NCBI GenBank assembly: GCA_963794215.1
Contig: CAWCCQ010000009.1
Coordinates: 1 to 64,000 of the forward strand
Length of the DNA: 64,000 nt
Origin: DATKRB01 sp963794215
GTDB lineage: Bacteria; Actinomycetota; Acidimicrobiia; Acidimicrobiales; RAAP-2
Direction: 5' to 3'
Shown: positions 33,963-43,112 of the stretch, in pieces
Numbering within the stretch: the first letter of the stretch is position 1
Layout of the letters: each line of letters opens with the position of its first letter
Made by a program: the position numbers and the translations under genes
Notes under the pieces: generated by a model
Databases searched by the model: none
The model's input: only the letters and a program-made list of their open reading frames with translations
What the model was told of the DNA's origin: nothing

Positions 33963-34694
33963 CTATCGCTCTATCGGCGTTCCCCATCCGTCGAAACTGC
34001 CGCCATGATCTAGGGCGAACTGATCGAGCATGCACCGAAGGTGGGCAATCCGATGAGGTAGGGGTTGGTCCACGACGGAGGCTTCGAGCAACCACTGATC
34101 GTCGGCAGACGGGCCGACCTTAGCTTCGTATCCCGAACCCAGCAAGACCCGGGCGGCATCACGAGCTTGCGCTTCCGAAGAAAAGTAGAAGAAGAACTCG
34201 ATCCTGCGCTCTTGGTTGAGGTCAAGTCCCTCTTCGGCCAGACGCTCGGTTGTCCGCCGGTCGGAATCGGCTACCTCACCTTCCCTGCGAAGGTACTGGT
34301 ACATGCCTTGAGTGGGATCGGTGTCGCTGTGGATGTCGAGGCGATGACCGGGGTAGGACACCTGCAATCCCTGTCCCCACTCGTCCAGCCCATCGTCACT
34401 GCGCACGTACAGCCAGAAGTCTCTGATTCCTCCCGCTGATATGACCGCTACGAGCACGGGATCATCGAGCCCTTGAGGGAGGTTCTGCTCAATTGCCGAC
34501 AGTTCCTCGCTCTCTGCCTGGCTTGGAGGCCCGTTTTGGCCCTTGGTGTTCGTCTGGACTTGGACCTGCACCCATCTGATGTGGTTGGCGGACGGCTCAT
34601 GGCCCTGCCCGGCCACCCTGAGAAATCCGACGGTCCCGGTCAACTCGCTCAATCCCGCCAACCAGGTGCCGCCTGAATCGGCCTCGGGGGTCAC
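33963..34694 (-). CDS. DUF695-RraB two-domain protein
   Basis: 243 residues. The first half (LVAVISAGGIRDFWLYVRSD, YPGHRLDIHSDTDPTQGMYQ) fits DUF695. The second half (TTERLAEEGLDLNQERRIEF, FYFSSEAQARDAARVLLGSG, then W and a closing FALDHGGSFDGWGTPIE) fits the RraB domain, known from the E. coli inhibitor of RNase E. The fusion suggests a protein that touches nucleases or ribonucleoprotein, but activity in actinobacteria is not known to me. The ATG/GTG at 34694 could be slightly internal. It is 106 bases from the SDR on the same strand. Confidence 0.75.
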   Translation of the reverse strand: MTPEADSGGTWLAGLSELTGTVGFLRVAGQGHEPSANHIRWVQVQVQTNTKGQNGPPSQAESEELSAIEQNLPQGLDDPVLVAVISAGGIRDFWLYVRSDDGLDEWGQGLQVSYPGHRLDIHSDTDPTQGMYQYLRREGEVADSDRRTTERLAEEGLDLNQERRIEFFFYFSSEAQARDAARVLLGSGYEAKVGPSADDQWLLEASVVDQPLPHRIAHLRCMLDQFALDHGGSFDGWGTPIER

Positions 34695-34800
34695 GCCTCA
34701 AGAATATTGCCTTCGGACCTAGGAAGTGACGGCCGCAACCATCTGGCAACTTGGGGATTCTTGGTTAGGATCCCCAATACCAGCAGCTCCAGTACTCGTC

Positions 34801-35571
34801 CTAGGACGAGCAGTCATCGAGTTGAAGCTGGGTGCGGGAGCGAACCCACATGACGTCTGTCTGAGCCCGACTGGCCATGAGATGCACCACCGCCTCCGCC
34901 TGGTCTTCGGGTGAGAGTTGCTCAGGGGCGAGATAACCTCGTGCCCGCCACTGCTCGGCGAACCGTCCCACATCGTCGGGGTGGGGGCGCTCGGCGTGAG
35001 CGAAAAACTCGTTGCCACTGGTTGAACCGATCACCATCGTGGTGAAGCGGACTGCCGGGTGCTCGAGCTTCCAGACTTCAACACACTTCTCCAGGGCGAC
35101 CTTGCTCGCCAGGTACAGACCCATCCCGATCCAGGGCGGCGTGAGATGGGCCGAGACGCTGGACAAAAACACGGCGATGCCTTCACTCGCCTCAAGGTGA
35201 GGGATGGCGGCGGCGGTGACCAGACCGGCTCCGATCAGGTTGGTGTCCAAGGCTGAGTGCCAATGGTCGACATCTGCCTTGTACAGCTCGGTGATGACCG
35301 CCAGACCCGGTGCGTAGACCAGGCCGTCGAGACCGCCCAGAGCAGTGACGCTGGACGCCACTGCCTCGGCGCATGCCACCGGGTCCCTGACGTCACACGA
35401 CACCACGTGAGGCCTGCCGCCCGCTTGGATTCGCAGCTCCTCAAGGAGCGCCATGCGTCGGGCGGCGACGGCCAGTCGAGCACCTTCGGCGTCGAGGCCC
35501 ACAGCGATTGCGCGCCCGAGGCCTCCTGACGCCCCGACCACCAAGATTCTGCGTCCATCGAGACGAGCCAT
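34801..35571 (-). CDS. Short-chain dehydrogenase/reductase
   Basis: 256 residues; classical SDR. RILVVGASGGLGRAIAVGLD is the cofactor loop (G-x-x-x-G-x-G), VVSCDVRDP binds adenine, and GLDGLVYAPGLAVIT replaces N-N-A-G with Y-A-P-G. IAVFLSSVSAHLTPP has the catalytic Ser, and MGLYLASKVALEKCVEVW is the Y-x-x-x-K pair. All catalytic residues are present. The C-terminal FFAHAERPHPDD region is typical of SDRs whose substrate is unknown. Single gene in this strand group. Confidence 0.9.
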   Translation of the reverse strand: MARLDGRRILVVGASGGLGRAIAVGLDAEGARLAVAARRMALLEELRIQAGGRPHVVSCDVRDPVACAEAVASSVTALGGLDGLVYAPGLAVITELYKADVDHWHSALDTNLIGAGLVTAAAIPHLEASEGIAVFLSSVSAHLTPPWIGMGLYLASKVALEKCVEVWKLEHPAVRFTTMVIGSTSGNEFFAHAERPHPDDVGRFAEQWRARGYLAPEQLSPEDQAEAVVHLMASRAQTDVMWVRSRTQLQLDDCSS

Positions 35572-35693
35572 GCTCGCTCAGGCTACATGCGGTCAGCGAA
35601 AGGAGAAAAGGGCGTATCAAGGCCGCTTGGTCGACACAAAGGAAAGCTGCGACCAGACTCTCCCCAACCGCCTGTCGGGATATCCTCGCTTTT

Positions 35694-36155
35694 GTGGACA
35701 TCCGTGTGGACCGAGTCCCGCCCAGTGACACGTGGGAGCTGAGACAGGCGGTACTGCGACCACACGAGACGATTGGCCAGCAGGCGCTACCGGACGATGA
35801 TCAGCCGTCCACGGGATCCTTCGCTGCGATCAACGAGCGCGGAGAGGTCGTCAGTACCGCCCGTGTGGCACCTGCATGTCCCCCCTTTTCCCTCGGTGGC
35901 AACGGACCCGATGACGTACCAACATGGCAAGTTCGGGGAATGGCCACTCGTGACGACGTTCGCAACATCGGTATCGGGAGTGCGGTTCTTGGCCGGGTCA
36001 TTGACTATGTGGCCGAGCGTGGGGGAGGCATTCTGTGGTGCAACGCCCGGCTGCCCGCAATGAACCTCTATCGGCGAGCGGGTTTCGTGGAGCAGGGCGA
36101 CGCTTGGGAAGACCCTGACATCGGCCCGCACGTCGTGATGTGGCGGTTTGTATAG
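35694..36155 (+). CDS. GNAT family N-acetyltransferase
   Basis: 153 residues from GTG 35694 (reads VDIRVDRVPPSDTWELRQAV). Motif A is VRGMATRDDVRNIGIGSAVL (R-x-x-G-I-G-S) and motif B YVAERGGGILWCNARLPAM followed by NLYRRAGFVEQGD. This resembles the R-x-x-V-L-R-P opening group of GNATs that act on small polar amines. Divergent from the SDR; the 122 bases between hold both starts. Confidence 0.85.
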   Translation: MDIRVDRVPPSDTWELRQAVLRPHETIGQQALPDDDQPSTGSFAAINERGEVVSTARVAPACPPFSLGGNGPDDVPTWQVRGMATRDDVRNIGIGSAVLGRVIDYVAERGGGILWCNARLPAMNLYRRAGFVEQGDAWEDPDIGPHVVMWRFV

Positions 36156-36694
36156 CAGGCCGATGGGAAGGGTTACTGTGCCAATAGAGGACGTCAAATA
36201 AGGTCAGCAGCGTTATGACGTCGCGGTGCCTCACCTCCACGCTGGACAGTGTTCCCCCATGACCCGTGGGCCATGCTGCATGCACGGTTTCGAGCGCTCA
36301 CCCGGGGAGTCCTCAGGAGAATTGCACATGTACGGTTGACCGACCGAGTGCTCAGCTCGCGAGATTTGGGCCCGAAGTCTCTTGGAGGTAGGGAAGGCCT
36401 GGGCATCCCGTCTGAGCTGCCGGCGGCCGGTATCAAGGCCGCTCAGGGTTGACGTGTCAGACAAGCCCTTGGGTCGGGGACCGCTGATTTGGGCACCTTT
36501 GCTCTTTATCGGCATCTGCTCGAATGGCATTGGACCCGTCGTCATCCATCGGACTCTCCGGGGTGCCAGAACTGTGCCGTAGTGCGGAGCGCGGATCGAC
36601 CCCACCGCCACTACCGATCGGTTCGAATACAGTTGCTAAAGAATCAAGGCGTCACTTCTAGGGCGAGTCGCGGTACTGGGGGCAGGTCTGCATC
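36156..36694. other. Gap without a recognisable gene
   Basis: About 540 bases of open but family-less frames on both strands. Considered for a mobile-element remnant and not supported. Confidence 0.4.
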
Positions 36695-38329
36695 ATGGGA
36701 GATGACGAAGCGGCCACTCCGTCGCTGAACGCCGCGGACATGGCCTTGATCACCCAGCTGGGGGTTGGGCGCCAGGTCGCGGTAGGGGAGTACCTCTACC
36801 GGGAGGGCGACGTCACCTACGACTTCTTCGTCCTGGTCAGCGCCGAGGTCGACATCGTGGTCGGGGTCGACGGTGGGGCCAGGGTCATCGCTCACCACGG
36901 ACCCAGCCGGTTTCTCGGCGAGCTGAACATGCTGAGCGGCCTACGGGTCTTCGTCTCGGCGAGGGTCGTCACCTCAGGTGAAGTAGTCGTGGTCTCCCGA
37001 GACCGGCTACGGCAACTGATGGCGACGAACCCCCGGCTCGGCGACACCATCCTGGCCGCGTTCGTGGCCCGCCGAGGGCTACTCATCACGCGAGCCGCGC
37101 CGGCGATCCGAGTCATCGGGTCAGAGTTCTCCCCCGAATCCCTCCGCATAAGGGAGTTCCTCGTCCGGACCCGTGTCCCCCACGAGTGGCTCGACGCAGA
37201 TCGGGACCCCCAGGTGGAAGCGCTGGTGACGCAGTTCGACATCGCTGCGACGGAGTTGCCCGTCGTCATCGCCACTGGCACGGTGCTGCGCCGAGCCAGC
37301 CCTGGTGACGTGGCAGGCTATCTCGGACTTACGGTGGAGAGCCTGCCCGAGCACTGCTTCGACTTGGTCGTCGTCGGGGGCGGCCCAGCCGGTTTGGCGG
37401 CGGCCGTCTACGGAGCCTCCGAAGGGCTGCGAACGCTCGGTGTGGAGATGACCGCACCCGGCGGGCAGGCCGGGATGAGCTCACGGATCGAGAACTACCT
37501 GGGATTTCCCATGGGCGTCTCTGGTGAGGAGCTCACCCAGCGCGCCGTCATCCAAGCTGAGAAGTTCGGGGCCAGCCTCACCGCGCCCTGCACGGTCACC
37601 TCGCTCGCAAACCGCGCCGGGTATCTGGTGGCGCGACTGAGCGATGGAAGCGAGGTCGCAGGACGGGCCGTCATCGCCGCAACCGGCGCCTCCTACCGCC
37701 GACTGGAGGCCTCACGACTGGGCGACTTCGAAGGCAACGGGGTGTATTACGCCGCCACCGACATCGAGGCCCGCATGTGCGGCAGGTCGCCCGTTGTGGT
37801 GGTTGGCGGTGGCAACTCGGCCGGCCAAGCGGCGATCTTTCTGAGCCAGGGTGGGTGCGCGGTCACCCTCGTCATCCGGGGCCCAGATTTGGGGAAGGAT
37901 ATGTCGCACTATCTAGTCGAACGAGTCGAGGCTGACCCCGACATCACGCTACGCACACGCACGAACGTCGTCGCCCTCGACGGGGACCAGACCCTGCGGG
38001 CCGCGCACCTCGATGGGCCCGACGGCCAGACCGTCCTCCCATGCGCCGGCCTGTTCTCCTTCATTGGGGCGGAACCTTCTTCGGGTTGGCTCGGTGGCTG
38101 CGCGGCCCTCGATGACCGAGGCTTTGTGCTCACCGACCTCTCGATCAGCCCTGACCAGCTCGAGGAGGGTTGGCAGAGGCTTACCCGGTCGCCGCTTCCC
38201 TTCGAGACCAGCCATCCGGGCCTCTTCGCCGTCGGCGACCTGCGATCGGGATCCACCAAGCGAGTGGCGGCGGCCGTGGGTGAGGGTTCGGCTTCGGTCC
38301 GGTCCGTCCACCAGTACCTGGCCTTCTGA
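36695..38329 (+). CDS. Fusion: cyclic-nucleotide-binding domain, glutaredoxin-like linker, thioredoxin-reductase-like FAD/NAD(P) oxidoreductase
   Basis: 544 residues. Residues ~10-120 form a Crp-type beta barrel (GEYLYREGDVTYDFFVLVSA, GPSRFLGELNMLSGL). Residues ~140-205 look like a thioredoxin fold without active cysteines (IRVIGSEFSPESLRIREFL, TELPVVIATG). From ~225 to the end lies a pyridine-nucleotide disulfide oxidoreductase fold: FDLVVVGGGPAGLAAAVYGA (FAD), GGQAGMSSRIENYLGFP, PVVVVGGGNSAGQAAIFLSQ (NAD(P)H), and PGLFAVGDLRSGSTKRVAA. Where TrxB carries C-x-x-C, the text is YYAATDIEARMCG, with one Cys only. It may pass electrons elsewhere or sense redox or ligand state. No partner gene is adjacent. 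Confidence 0.85.
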   Translation: MGDDEAATPSLNAADMALITQLGVGRQVAVGEYLYREGDVTYDFFVLVSAEVDIVVGVDGGARVIAHHGPSRFLGELNMLSGLRVFVSARVVTSGEVVVVSRDRLRQLMATNPRLGDTILAAFVARRGLLITRAAPAIRVIGSEFSPESLRIREFLVRTRVPHEWLDADRDPQVEALVTQFDIAATELPVVIATGTVLRRASPGDVAGYLGLTVESLPEHCFDLVVVGGGPAGLAAAVYGASEGLRTLGVEMTAPGGQAGMSSRIENYLGFPMGVSGEELTQRAVIQAEKFGASLTAPCTVTSLANRAGYLVARLSDGSEVAGRAVIAATGASYRRLEASRLGDFEGNGVYYAATDIEARMCGRSPVVVVGGGNSAGQAAIFLSQGGCAVTLVIRGPDLGKDMSHYLVERVEADPDITLRTRTNVVALDGDQTLRAAHLDGPDGQTVLPCAGLFSFIGAEPSSGWLGGCAALDDRGFVLTDLSISPDQLEEGWQRLTRSPLPFETSHPGLFAVGDLRSGSTKRVAAAVGEGSASVRSVHQYLAF

Positions 38330-38471
38330 CCAGGCGCGGCATCCCTGCTCTCTCCCGAACCGGTAGCGACCCGGGGGTACCTCGTCTAGCACGGCCAGCC
38401 GGCAAGCCGTTGAACCACGTGAAGGCGATTGCAACCAGGTTGGGCAGGTCGACGCCAGCTGTAATCCCTAC

Positions 38472-39245
38472 TCAACCGGGGAATCGCAGAATCCCGAGGG
38501 CGCGTGCTCGGGCGACGGCCGACGAACGGTTGTGCACTCCGAGCTTGCGATAGATGCTCGCCAAGTGGGTCTTCACGGTGTTATGAGCGCTGAAGAGCAT
38601 CTGGGAAATCTCTCCGACGGAATGGTGGGTGGGCAAGAGTCCCAGAATCCGCAGTTCGGCCTGGGTGAGCTGTACGTGTCCACTGAGGTCATACGTGCGT
38701 CGAGTCGGCGCATCGACATCCCTGGCCGCCTCGGTCAGGGTGACCAGACTGCGTTCCTCGCCGTCTTCGTTCAGGTAGACCGCCGACGTTGTGTGAACCT
38801 CGATGACCGCGCCGTCAGCCCGCCGCATTCCGAGCGTCGCGCTGACACGCCCCGTCAAGTCCCGCTCGGCCATTGCCGCAGCCCAACGGAGATCGTTGGG
38901 GTCCGCGAGGTCAGAACGTTCAGCTGCACAAAGCTCGGTCTCACTCATGGCCAACAGCCGACAGGCCGCGGGGCTGGCGGCGAGGATTCGCCCGTGTGGC
39001 ACGCTGAGGATGACCGCGATGGTGAGGTTGTAGAAGAACGAACGGTAGTCGGCGTCCCGCAGCCAGGGTCTGGAGTAGATCGCGAAACTCGCTCGCAATC
39101 TATGACGCGTGCCGGTAGGCGTTTGAGCGCCGTGACCGTTGTGGGCGCAATCGTCGGAGTCGTTTTGCAGGGAAGGCGGACCGGATCCCACACCGCGTGA
39201 CCGGCGCGGCGACACTAGATGGCCGGATTCTGGGCTCCTTGACAC
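38472..39245 (-). CDS. PAS-LuxR transcriptional regulator
   Basis: About 257 residues from 39245, though the first ~50 look weak and a start inside is possible. Residues ~60-165 form a PAS-like domain (YNLTIAVILSVPHGRILAAS, PAACRLLAMSETELCAAERS, DGAVIEVHTTSAVYLNEDGE). The C-terminal LTQAELRILGLLPTHHSVGE and SQMLFSAHNTVKTHLASIYR is a LuxR helix-turn-helix, with the closing KLGVHNRSSAVARARALGIL. It would sense a small ligand or redox state and bind DNA as a dimer. No LuxI gene is near; the target is unknown. Confidence 0.82.
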   Translation of the reverse strand: MSRSPESGHLVSPRRSRGVGSGPPSLQNDSDDCAHNGHGAQTPTGTRHRLRASFAIYSRPWLRDADYRSFFYNLTIAVILSVPHGRILAASPAACRLLAMSETELCAAERSDLADPNDLRWAAAMAERDLTGRVSATLGMRRADGAVIEVHTTSAVYLNEDGEERSLVTLTEAARDVDAPTRRTYDLSGHVQLTQAELRILGLLPTHHSVGEISQMLFSAHNTVKTHLASIYRKLGVHNRSSAVARARALGILRFPG

Positions 39246-39318
39246 ACCGCCGGGTCAACATGGTCGCACATGCCGCGGGTCGGAGTCGTTCGATCCGTCT
39301 CCTCGGACGCCTGGATGG

Positions 39319-40965
39319 CTAGCGAGTCGCCGACGAGGAAGCGTTGGTGACCACGTCGGTTCCAGCGGTCAGCCCCGAAGTGATCTGCGTGAGCTTGGTG
39401 CCGATTGCGCCGACCCTTACAGTGTGTTCCACCTCCTTGCCATCGACAACCTCATCGACAAAGGTTCGCCTTCCGGCCGTGTGGAGGTCGTCGGAGGGAA
39501 CGGCAAGCACTCCGGATTTGTGCAGCGTGACGATCGTCGCCTGGGCGCTCATTCCCGAGTACAGGTCGGGAGGGGACCCCTTAACGGCGATCGTTACTGG
39601 ACGCGTGGTGACGTCGTCCCCGTTGTCGGCGGCCATCCCTATGGAGCTGACTATGCCGTTGACCGACGCACCTGAACCCGACAAGTTCAAGGTTGCGTGA
39701 TCGCCGACCGCCACCTGTTCTGCATCCGCTCCGCTCGTCTCGGCTTGAACGACGAAGGACCCTGAATCCTGGATCTCGATCGCCCCGCTGGTCGCTCCGG
39801 TCGAACCACCTGAGGAGGGGCTCGAAGCACCGCCCTGGACTCCGACGGTTGACGGTTCTGCAGTCGCTGGAGCCCCCTTGGCGATATTCACGGCGACAAC
39901 CTTGCCTGAGACTGGAGCGGTCAGTGTCGAGTCGTGCCTGTTCTCCTCCTCGGCGGCGAGTTGAGCCTTGGCGGTCGCGAGTGCGGCCTGATCGGCCTCC
40001 ACCCGGACGTTGAAGTCCTGCTGACCTTGATCCGAGAGGGTTTGGTCGATTGCCGCCGACTGCTGCGCTTGGGCAAGGCTTTCTTGGTCCGACTCCACCC
40101 GGGCTGTCGCAGACTCGAATGACGTCTCTTCCTGAGCCTGGGTCTTGGCCAGTGCCAGCTGATCTGCTTGCAGAGTTGTGTCGTCTCCGACGACAGCGAG
40201 CTGATCGCTGTTCACTGCGGCCTGGTCCTTTGTCACGTCCGACTCGGACAGGGTCACTGCGCCTTGGAGTTGTGCACAGTTGGCGATCGAACCCGGGGGA
40301 GGGTTGGGGCATCCAGCCACGGTGTAGTCACCTAGAGCACCTTGCAGGTTGGCTTCGCTCGTATCGAGTTTGGACTGGTCAGTAGCTACGGTGGTCGAGT
40401 CAGCCGAAACCTGACTAAACTGATTTGCGGCAGCTTCTTGAGCTTGCGTCAACAGGCCCTGATCCTGGGCTTCTGTGCTGGCCATCGTGGCGTGGTCGCT
40501 TTGGAGGGCGGCCTGATCCGTCGATACTTGTCCGTCAGCGCTGGTCAGTTGCTGTTCGGCGGTCTGCAAAGACTCGGTGGACTCGTCCGCCGCCAGCTTC
40601 GATTGATCCTCCGTGAGCGTCGTCTCATCCTCAGAGAGAGTCTCGTCAAGACTGGATGGCTCCAGAGTGGCTAAGTCCTCCCCGGCGTACACCTCTTCTC
40701 CGGTGGTGACATCGACCTGGTCTACGGTTCCTGACTCGTCGAAGTTTTCCGTTGCCGAATTCGCATCCTCAACCGTGCTCGATGTGGTATCGGTCTGCTG
40801 CACGGTTGCCTTCTTGGCCGCCGCCAGGTGATAGCTCGTGGTGCTCGGCGAGGCGGAGCTTGTGGCCTCGGCTCCTTGCCACACGCCGATGGCAAGGAGG
40901 AGTGTTGCGACCACGAGACCGCCAGCAAAGACCCATTTTCCTCTCCGATGCTCTGCTGGAGCCAT
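39319..40965 (-). CDS. HlyD/MFP-type efflux adaptor with long acidic coiled coil
   Basis: 548 residues from ATG 40965 (GGGGGG site 9 bases ahead; a TTG at 40971 is closer). One N-terminal membrane span (VFAGGLVVATLLLAIGVW). A lipoyl half follows (ESGTVDQVDVTTGEEVYAG), then ~250 residues of Gln/Asp/Ala-rich coiled-coil hairpin full of TD-Q and SD-Q repeats. The second lipoyl half is LTAPVSGKVVAVNIAKGAPA. Then come the beta-barrel and a C-terminal GIVSSIG, VPSDDLHTAGRR, VRVGAIGTKLTQITSGL. Such adaptors bridge an inner-membrane pump to the outside, but no MacB, RND or ABC partner is encoded nearby. The acidic bias of the coil is unusual. Confidence 0.82.
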   Translation of the reverse strand: MAPAEHRRGKWVFAGGLVVATLLLAIGVWQGAEATSSASPSTTSYHLAAAKKATVQQTDTTSSTVEDANSATENFDESGTVDQVDVTTGEEVYAGEDLATLEPSSLDETLSEDETTLTEDQSKLAADESTESLQTAEQQLTSADGQVSTDQAALQSDHATMASTEAQDQGLLTQAQEAAANQFSQVSADSTTVATDQSKLDTSEANLQGALGDYTVAGCPNPPPGSIANCAQLQGAVTLSESDVTKDQAAVNSDQLAVVGDDTTLQADQLALAKTQAQEETSFESATARVESDQESLAQAQQSAAIDQTLSDQGQQDFNVRVEADQAALATAKAQLAAEEENRHDSTLTAPVSGKVVAVNIAKGAPATAEPSTVGVQGGASSPSSGGSTGATSGAIEIQDSGSFVVQAETSGADAEQVAVGDHATLNLSGSGASVNGIVSSIGMAADNGDDVTTRPVTIAVKGSPPDLYSGMSAQATIVTLHKSGVLAVPSDDLHTAGRRTFVDEVVDGKEVEHTVRVGAIGTKLTQITSGLTAGTDVVTNASSSATR

Positions 40966-41475
40966 TGCCAAGGCCCCCCTATGACGTCCGTCCTCTGGCC
41001 AGAGTAACGGACTGCAGATGGTCCAGCAACGTCCAGCGATTAGCTCGCGTGGGTGTCTCGGGCTTCATGATGTCTTTGACTTTGCCCTCGGACTTGCGTT
41101 CCAGGGCAGCAGCATCGGACGCCGCAATGAGGCCAAACTCGGTGTTTTAGCGCTAGACGAAGTCGTAATCGACAAGCGCGTCCTCGACGTGGCATATAGG
41201 CCGAAATATGCGACGGAGGTGTCGACAGCCATACGCCTCCTCCTATTCGGTTTGTGGTGTCTCGGGTCGTGAGACTCAACTTAGGGCTTGGGCGCCGAGT
41301 CGATCCAGGGGACGATGCTCTCGCCGCGATGTCGCTTTGCTCTGGCAGCGATGTCGCTTTGGGCATAGCTTTGGCACCGGATTTGGGTCCCGGTGCGGGC
41401 AGCTACGTGGAACCAGAGTGGCCTGGACGGCCCCGCCCGATTCGTGGGAGTGGAGCAACGGAGGTAGACGAAATA
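40966..41475. other. Gap without a recognisable gene; 22-base-period direct repeat at 41326-41361
   Basis: About 510 bases. GCGATGTCGCTTTG occurs at 41326-41339 and again at 41348-41361. Two copies only; not CRISPR. Nothing else supported. Confidence 0.4.
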
Positions 41476-41760
41476 ATGACCGCGAGCTTTGACCACCCAG
41501 CCCCGGCGAGCGCTGGGTCAGCGGCAAAGCCGCCCGTGACGCCGCTGGAGACGCGCACGGGTTGGACAGCGGCTGGTGATTGCCCGGACCCGGTGGCATC
41601 GCTCGAGGCACAGAATCCCGGCCGACGGCCGGACCTGGTACTCCTTCGCCGCGGCCGGATACTGGCATCGTTAGGGTGGGGTACGACGAAGAGGCGCCGA
41701 GCATCCCCCCGCGGGTCGTCGACCGTTGCGCGTATGGGTGAAAGCCTTGACGTCTCATGA
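41476..41760 (+). pseudogene. DUF2252 family protein, N-terminal fragment
   Basis: From ATG 41476 the text reads TPLETRTGWTAAGDCPDPVA and SLEAQNPGRRPDLVLLRRGR, then ILAS. DUF2252 proteins start with W-x-P...R-P-D-P-V-x-L-L-E-x-Q...R-x-P-x-L-V-P-I-R-Y-G-R-M-L-x-S, so the match is close. It then degrades into basic text and stops after 94 residues; the family is ~400 long. A truncated remnant next to the antiporter. Confidence 0.55.
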
Positions 41761-41825
41761 TGACGGTCGACCTGGCAGCCTCACCCGTTGATTCAGTCAG
41801 CTCGTAGGGCTGGCCGTCCGATCCG

Positions 41826-43112
41826 ATGGACCACTCGCTCAGCGCACTCACGGTCGTGGCCGTCGTCTCGGGCTGTGTCATTGCCTGGGGACTACTGTCG
41901 GCTCGCCTCGAACGGTTGGATGTCAGCGCCCCTATCGCGTTCGTCTTACTCGGACTGGGCGCGACGCACGGACCGTTGGCGCTCATCCACCTCCATCTTC
42001 GCTCCGCGGCGATCCGCTCGCTCGCCGAAGTGACGCTGGCGCTGGTGCTCTTTGCCGACGCGACCCGCGTGAATGCCCGGGCTCTCCGCGCTGACTCAGC
42101 TTTGCCGGCTCGCTTGTTAGGCATCGGACTCCCGCTCACGATCGGTGCCGGGATCGCGGCCGCCACCTTGCTGTTCCACGGCAACGGCATCTGGGTCGCG
42201 GCTGCGATCGGCGCGATCGTTGCTCCAACCGATGCTGCCCTTGGTGCGTGGGTCATGCAAGACCAACTCGTGCCGGCACGAGTTCGACGTCTACTCAACG
42301 TGGAGAGCGGTCTCAATGACGGAATTGTCACGCCATTTGTGAACCTGTTCCTGGCGGGGGCCGTGGCGACGGAAACTGTCCACGCATCGGGCGTCGGGAG
42401 TGCGGCGATCCAGCTGGTTGGAGGAGCCGGGCTCGGGGTGGGAATCGGCGTTGCCGGTGCGGTTCTCGTGTCGCTGGCTGACCGTACAAAGTGGAGCGAC
42501 CCCGGCTTCCGCCCGCTGGCGGTGCTGGCCTTGGCCCTCTTCGCCTACTCCACGGCTCTCGCCGTCCATGCCAATGGCTTCATTGCGGCTTTCGTCGCTG
42601 GCCTGGCTTTCGGTACCGCGACGATCGATGAGGGCACGCTACTCACGTTCTCGGAGCAGACGGGCACTCTGCTGTCGCTTCTGGTCTGGTTCATCTTTGG
42701 CGCGGTGATGCTCGTGCCGGGTTTCGAAGCAGCCACATGGAGAGATGTTCTCTTCGCGGTATTGGCTCTGACCGTCGTGCGAATGGTACCGGTCGCGGTT
42801 GCTCTGACGGGCTCCGGATTGGACCGCGCCACGGTGCTCTTTGTCGGGTGGTTCGGGCCGAGGGGCTTAGCATCGGTGGTGTTCGCCCTTGTCGCAGCGG
42901 ACAGTCTGGTCCCGGAGGAGGCCAATGTGCTCCTGGCTGCGGTGACGGTGACTGTGGCGCTCAGCGTGATCGCCCACGGGGTAAGCGCCTCCCCGCTGGC
43001 TCAGCGCTACGGTCTTCGAGTCGCCGACCTGCACCCGACGCGTCCCGAGCATGGAGGAGTGAGCCCACTACAGACTCGGAGCCTCAGTGGCGTCAGACGC
43101 GGGAGGTCATGA
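41826..43112 (+). CDS. CPA1-family cation:proton antiporter
   Basis: 428 residues with about 12 membrane spans. SALTVVAVVSGCVIAWGLLS opens the first span, PIAFVLLGLGATHGPLALI carries the second, and ALVLFADATRVNARALRADS has the F-x-D segment. AAIGAIVAPTDAALGAWVM contains the P-T-D-A discontinuous helix, and LNVESGLNDGIVTPFVNLF the L-N-x-E-S-G-x-N-D-G-I/A motif of CPA1/NhaP exchangers. The key Asp residues are in place. It exchanges Na+ or K+ for H+. The C-terminal cytoplasmic tail is short (~30 residues). It stands alone, with a DUF2252 fragment upstream. Confidence 0.9.
   Translation: MDHSLSALTVVAVVSGCVIAWGLLSARLERLDVSAPIAFVLLGLGATHGPLALIHLHLRSAAIRSLAEVTLALVLFADATRVNARALRADSALPARLLGIGLPLTIGAGIAAATLLFHGNGIWVAAAIGAIVAPTDAALGAWVMQDQLVPARVRRLLNVESGLNDGIVTPFVNLFLAGAVATETVHASGVGSAAIQLVGGAGLGVGIGVAGAVLVSLADRTKWSDPGFRPLAVLALALFAYSTALAVHANGFIAAFVAGLAFGTATIDEGTLLTFSEQTGTLLSLLVWFIFGAVMLVPGFEAATWRDVLFAVLALTVVRMVPVAVALTGSGLDRATVLFVGWFGPRGLASVVFALVAADSLVPEEANVLLAAVTVTVALSVIAHGVSASPLAQRYGLRVADLHPTRPEHGGVSPLQTRSLSGVRRGRS

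Noticed and set aside
36231..36611. 126-residue minus-strand frame considered as a mobile-element or group II intron remnant
   Set aside because: No recognisable domain V-like hairpin, reverse transcriptase motif or ribosome site.
41326..41361. Direct repeat GCGATGTCGCTTTG, two copies at 22-base spacing, considered as CRISPR start or regulatory iteron
   Set aside because: Two copies only with an 8-base spacer; no further units and no associated gene.
41276..42331. 351-residue minus-strand frame
   Set aside because: It lies antisense to a clear CPA1 antiporter and reads as Ser/Arg/Pro-rich text without motif.
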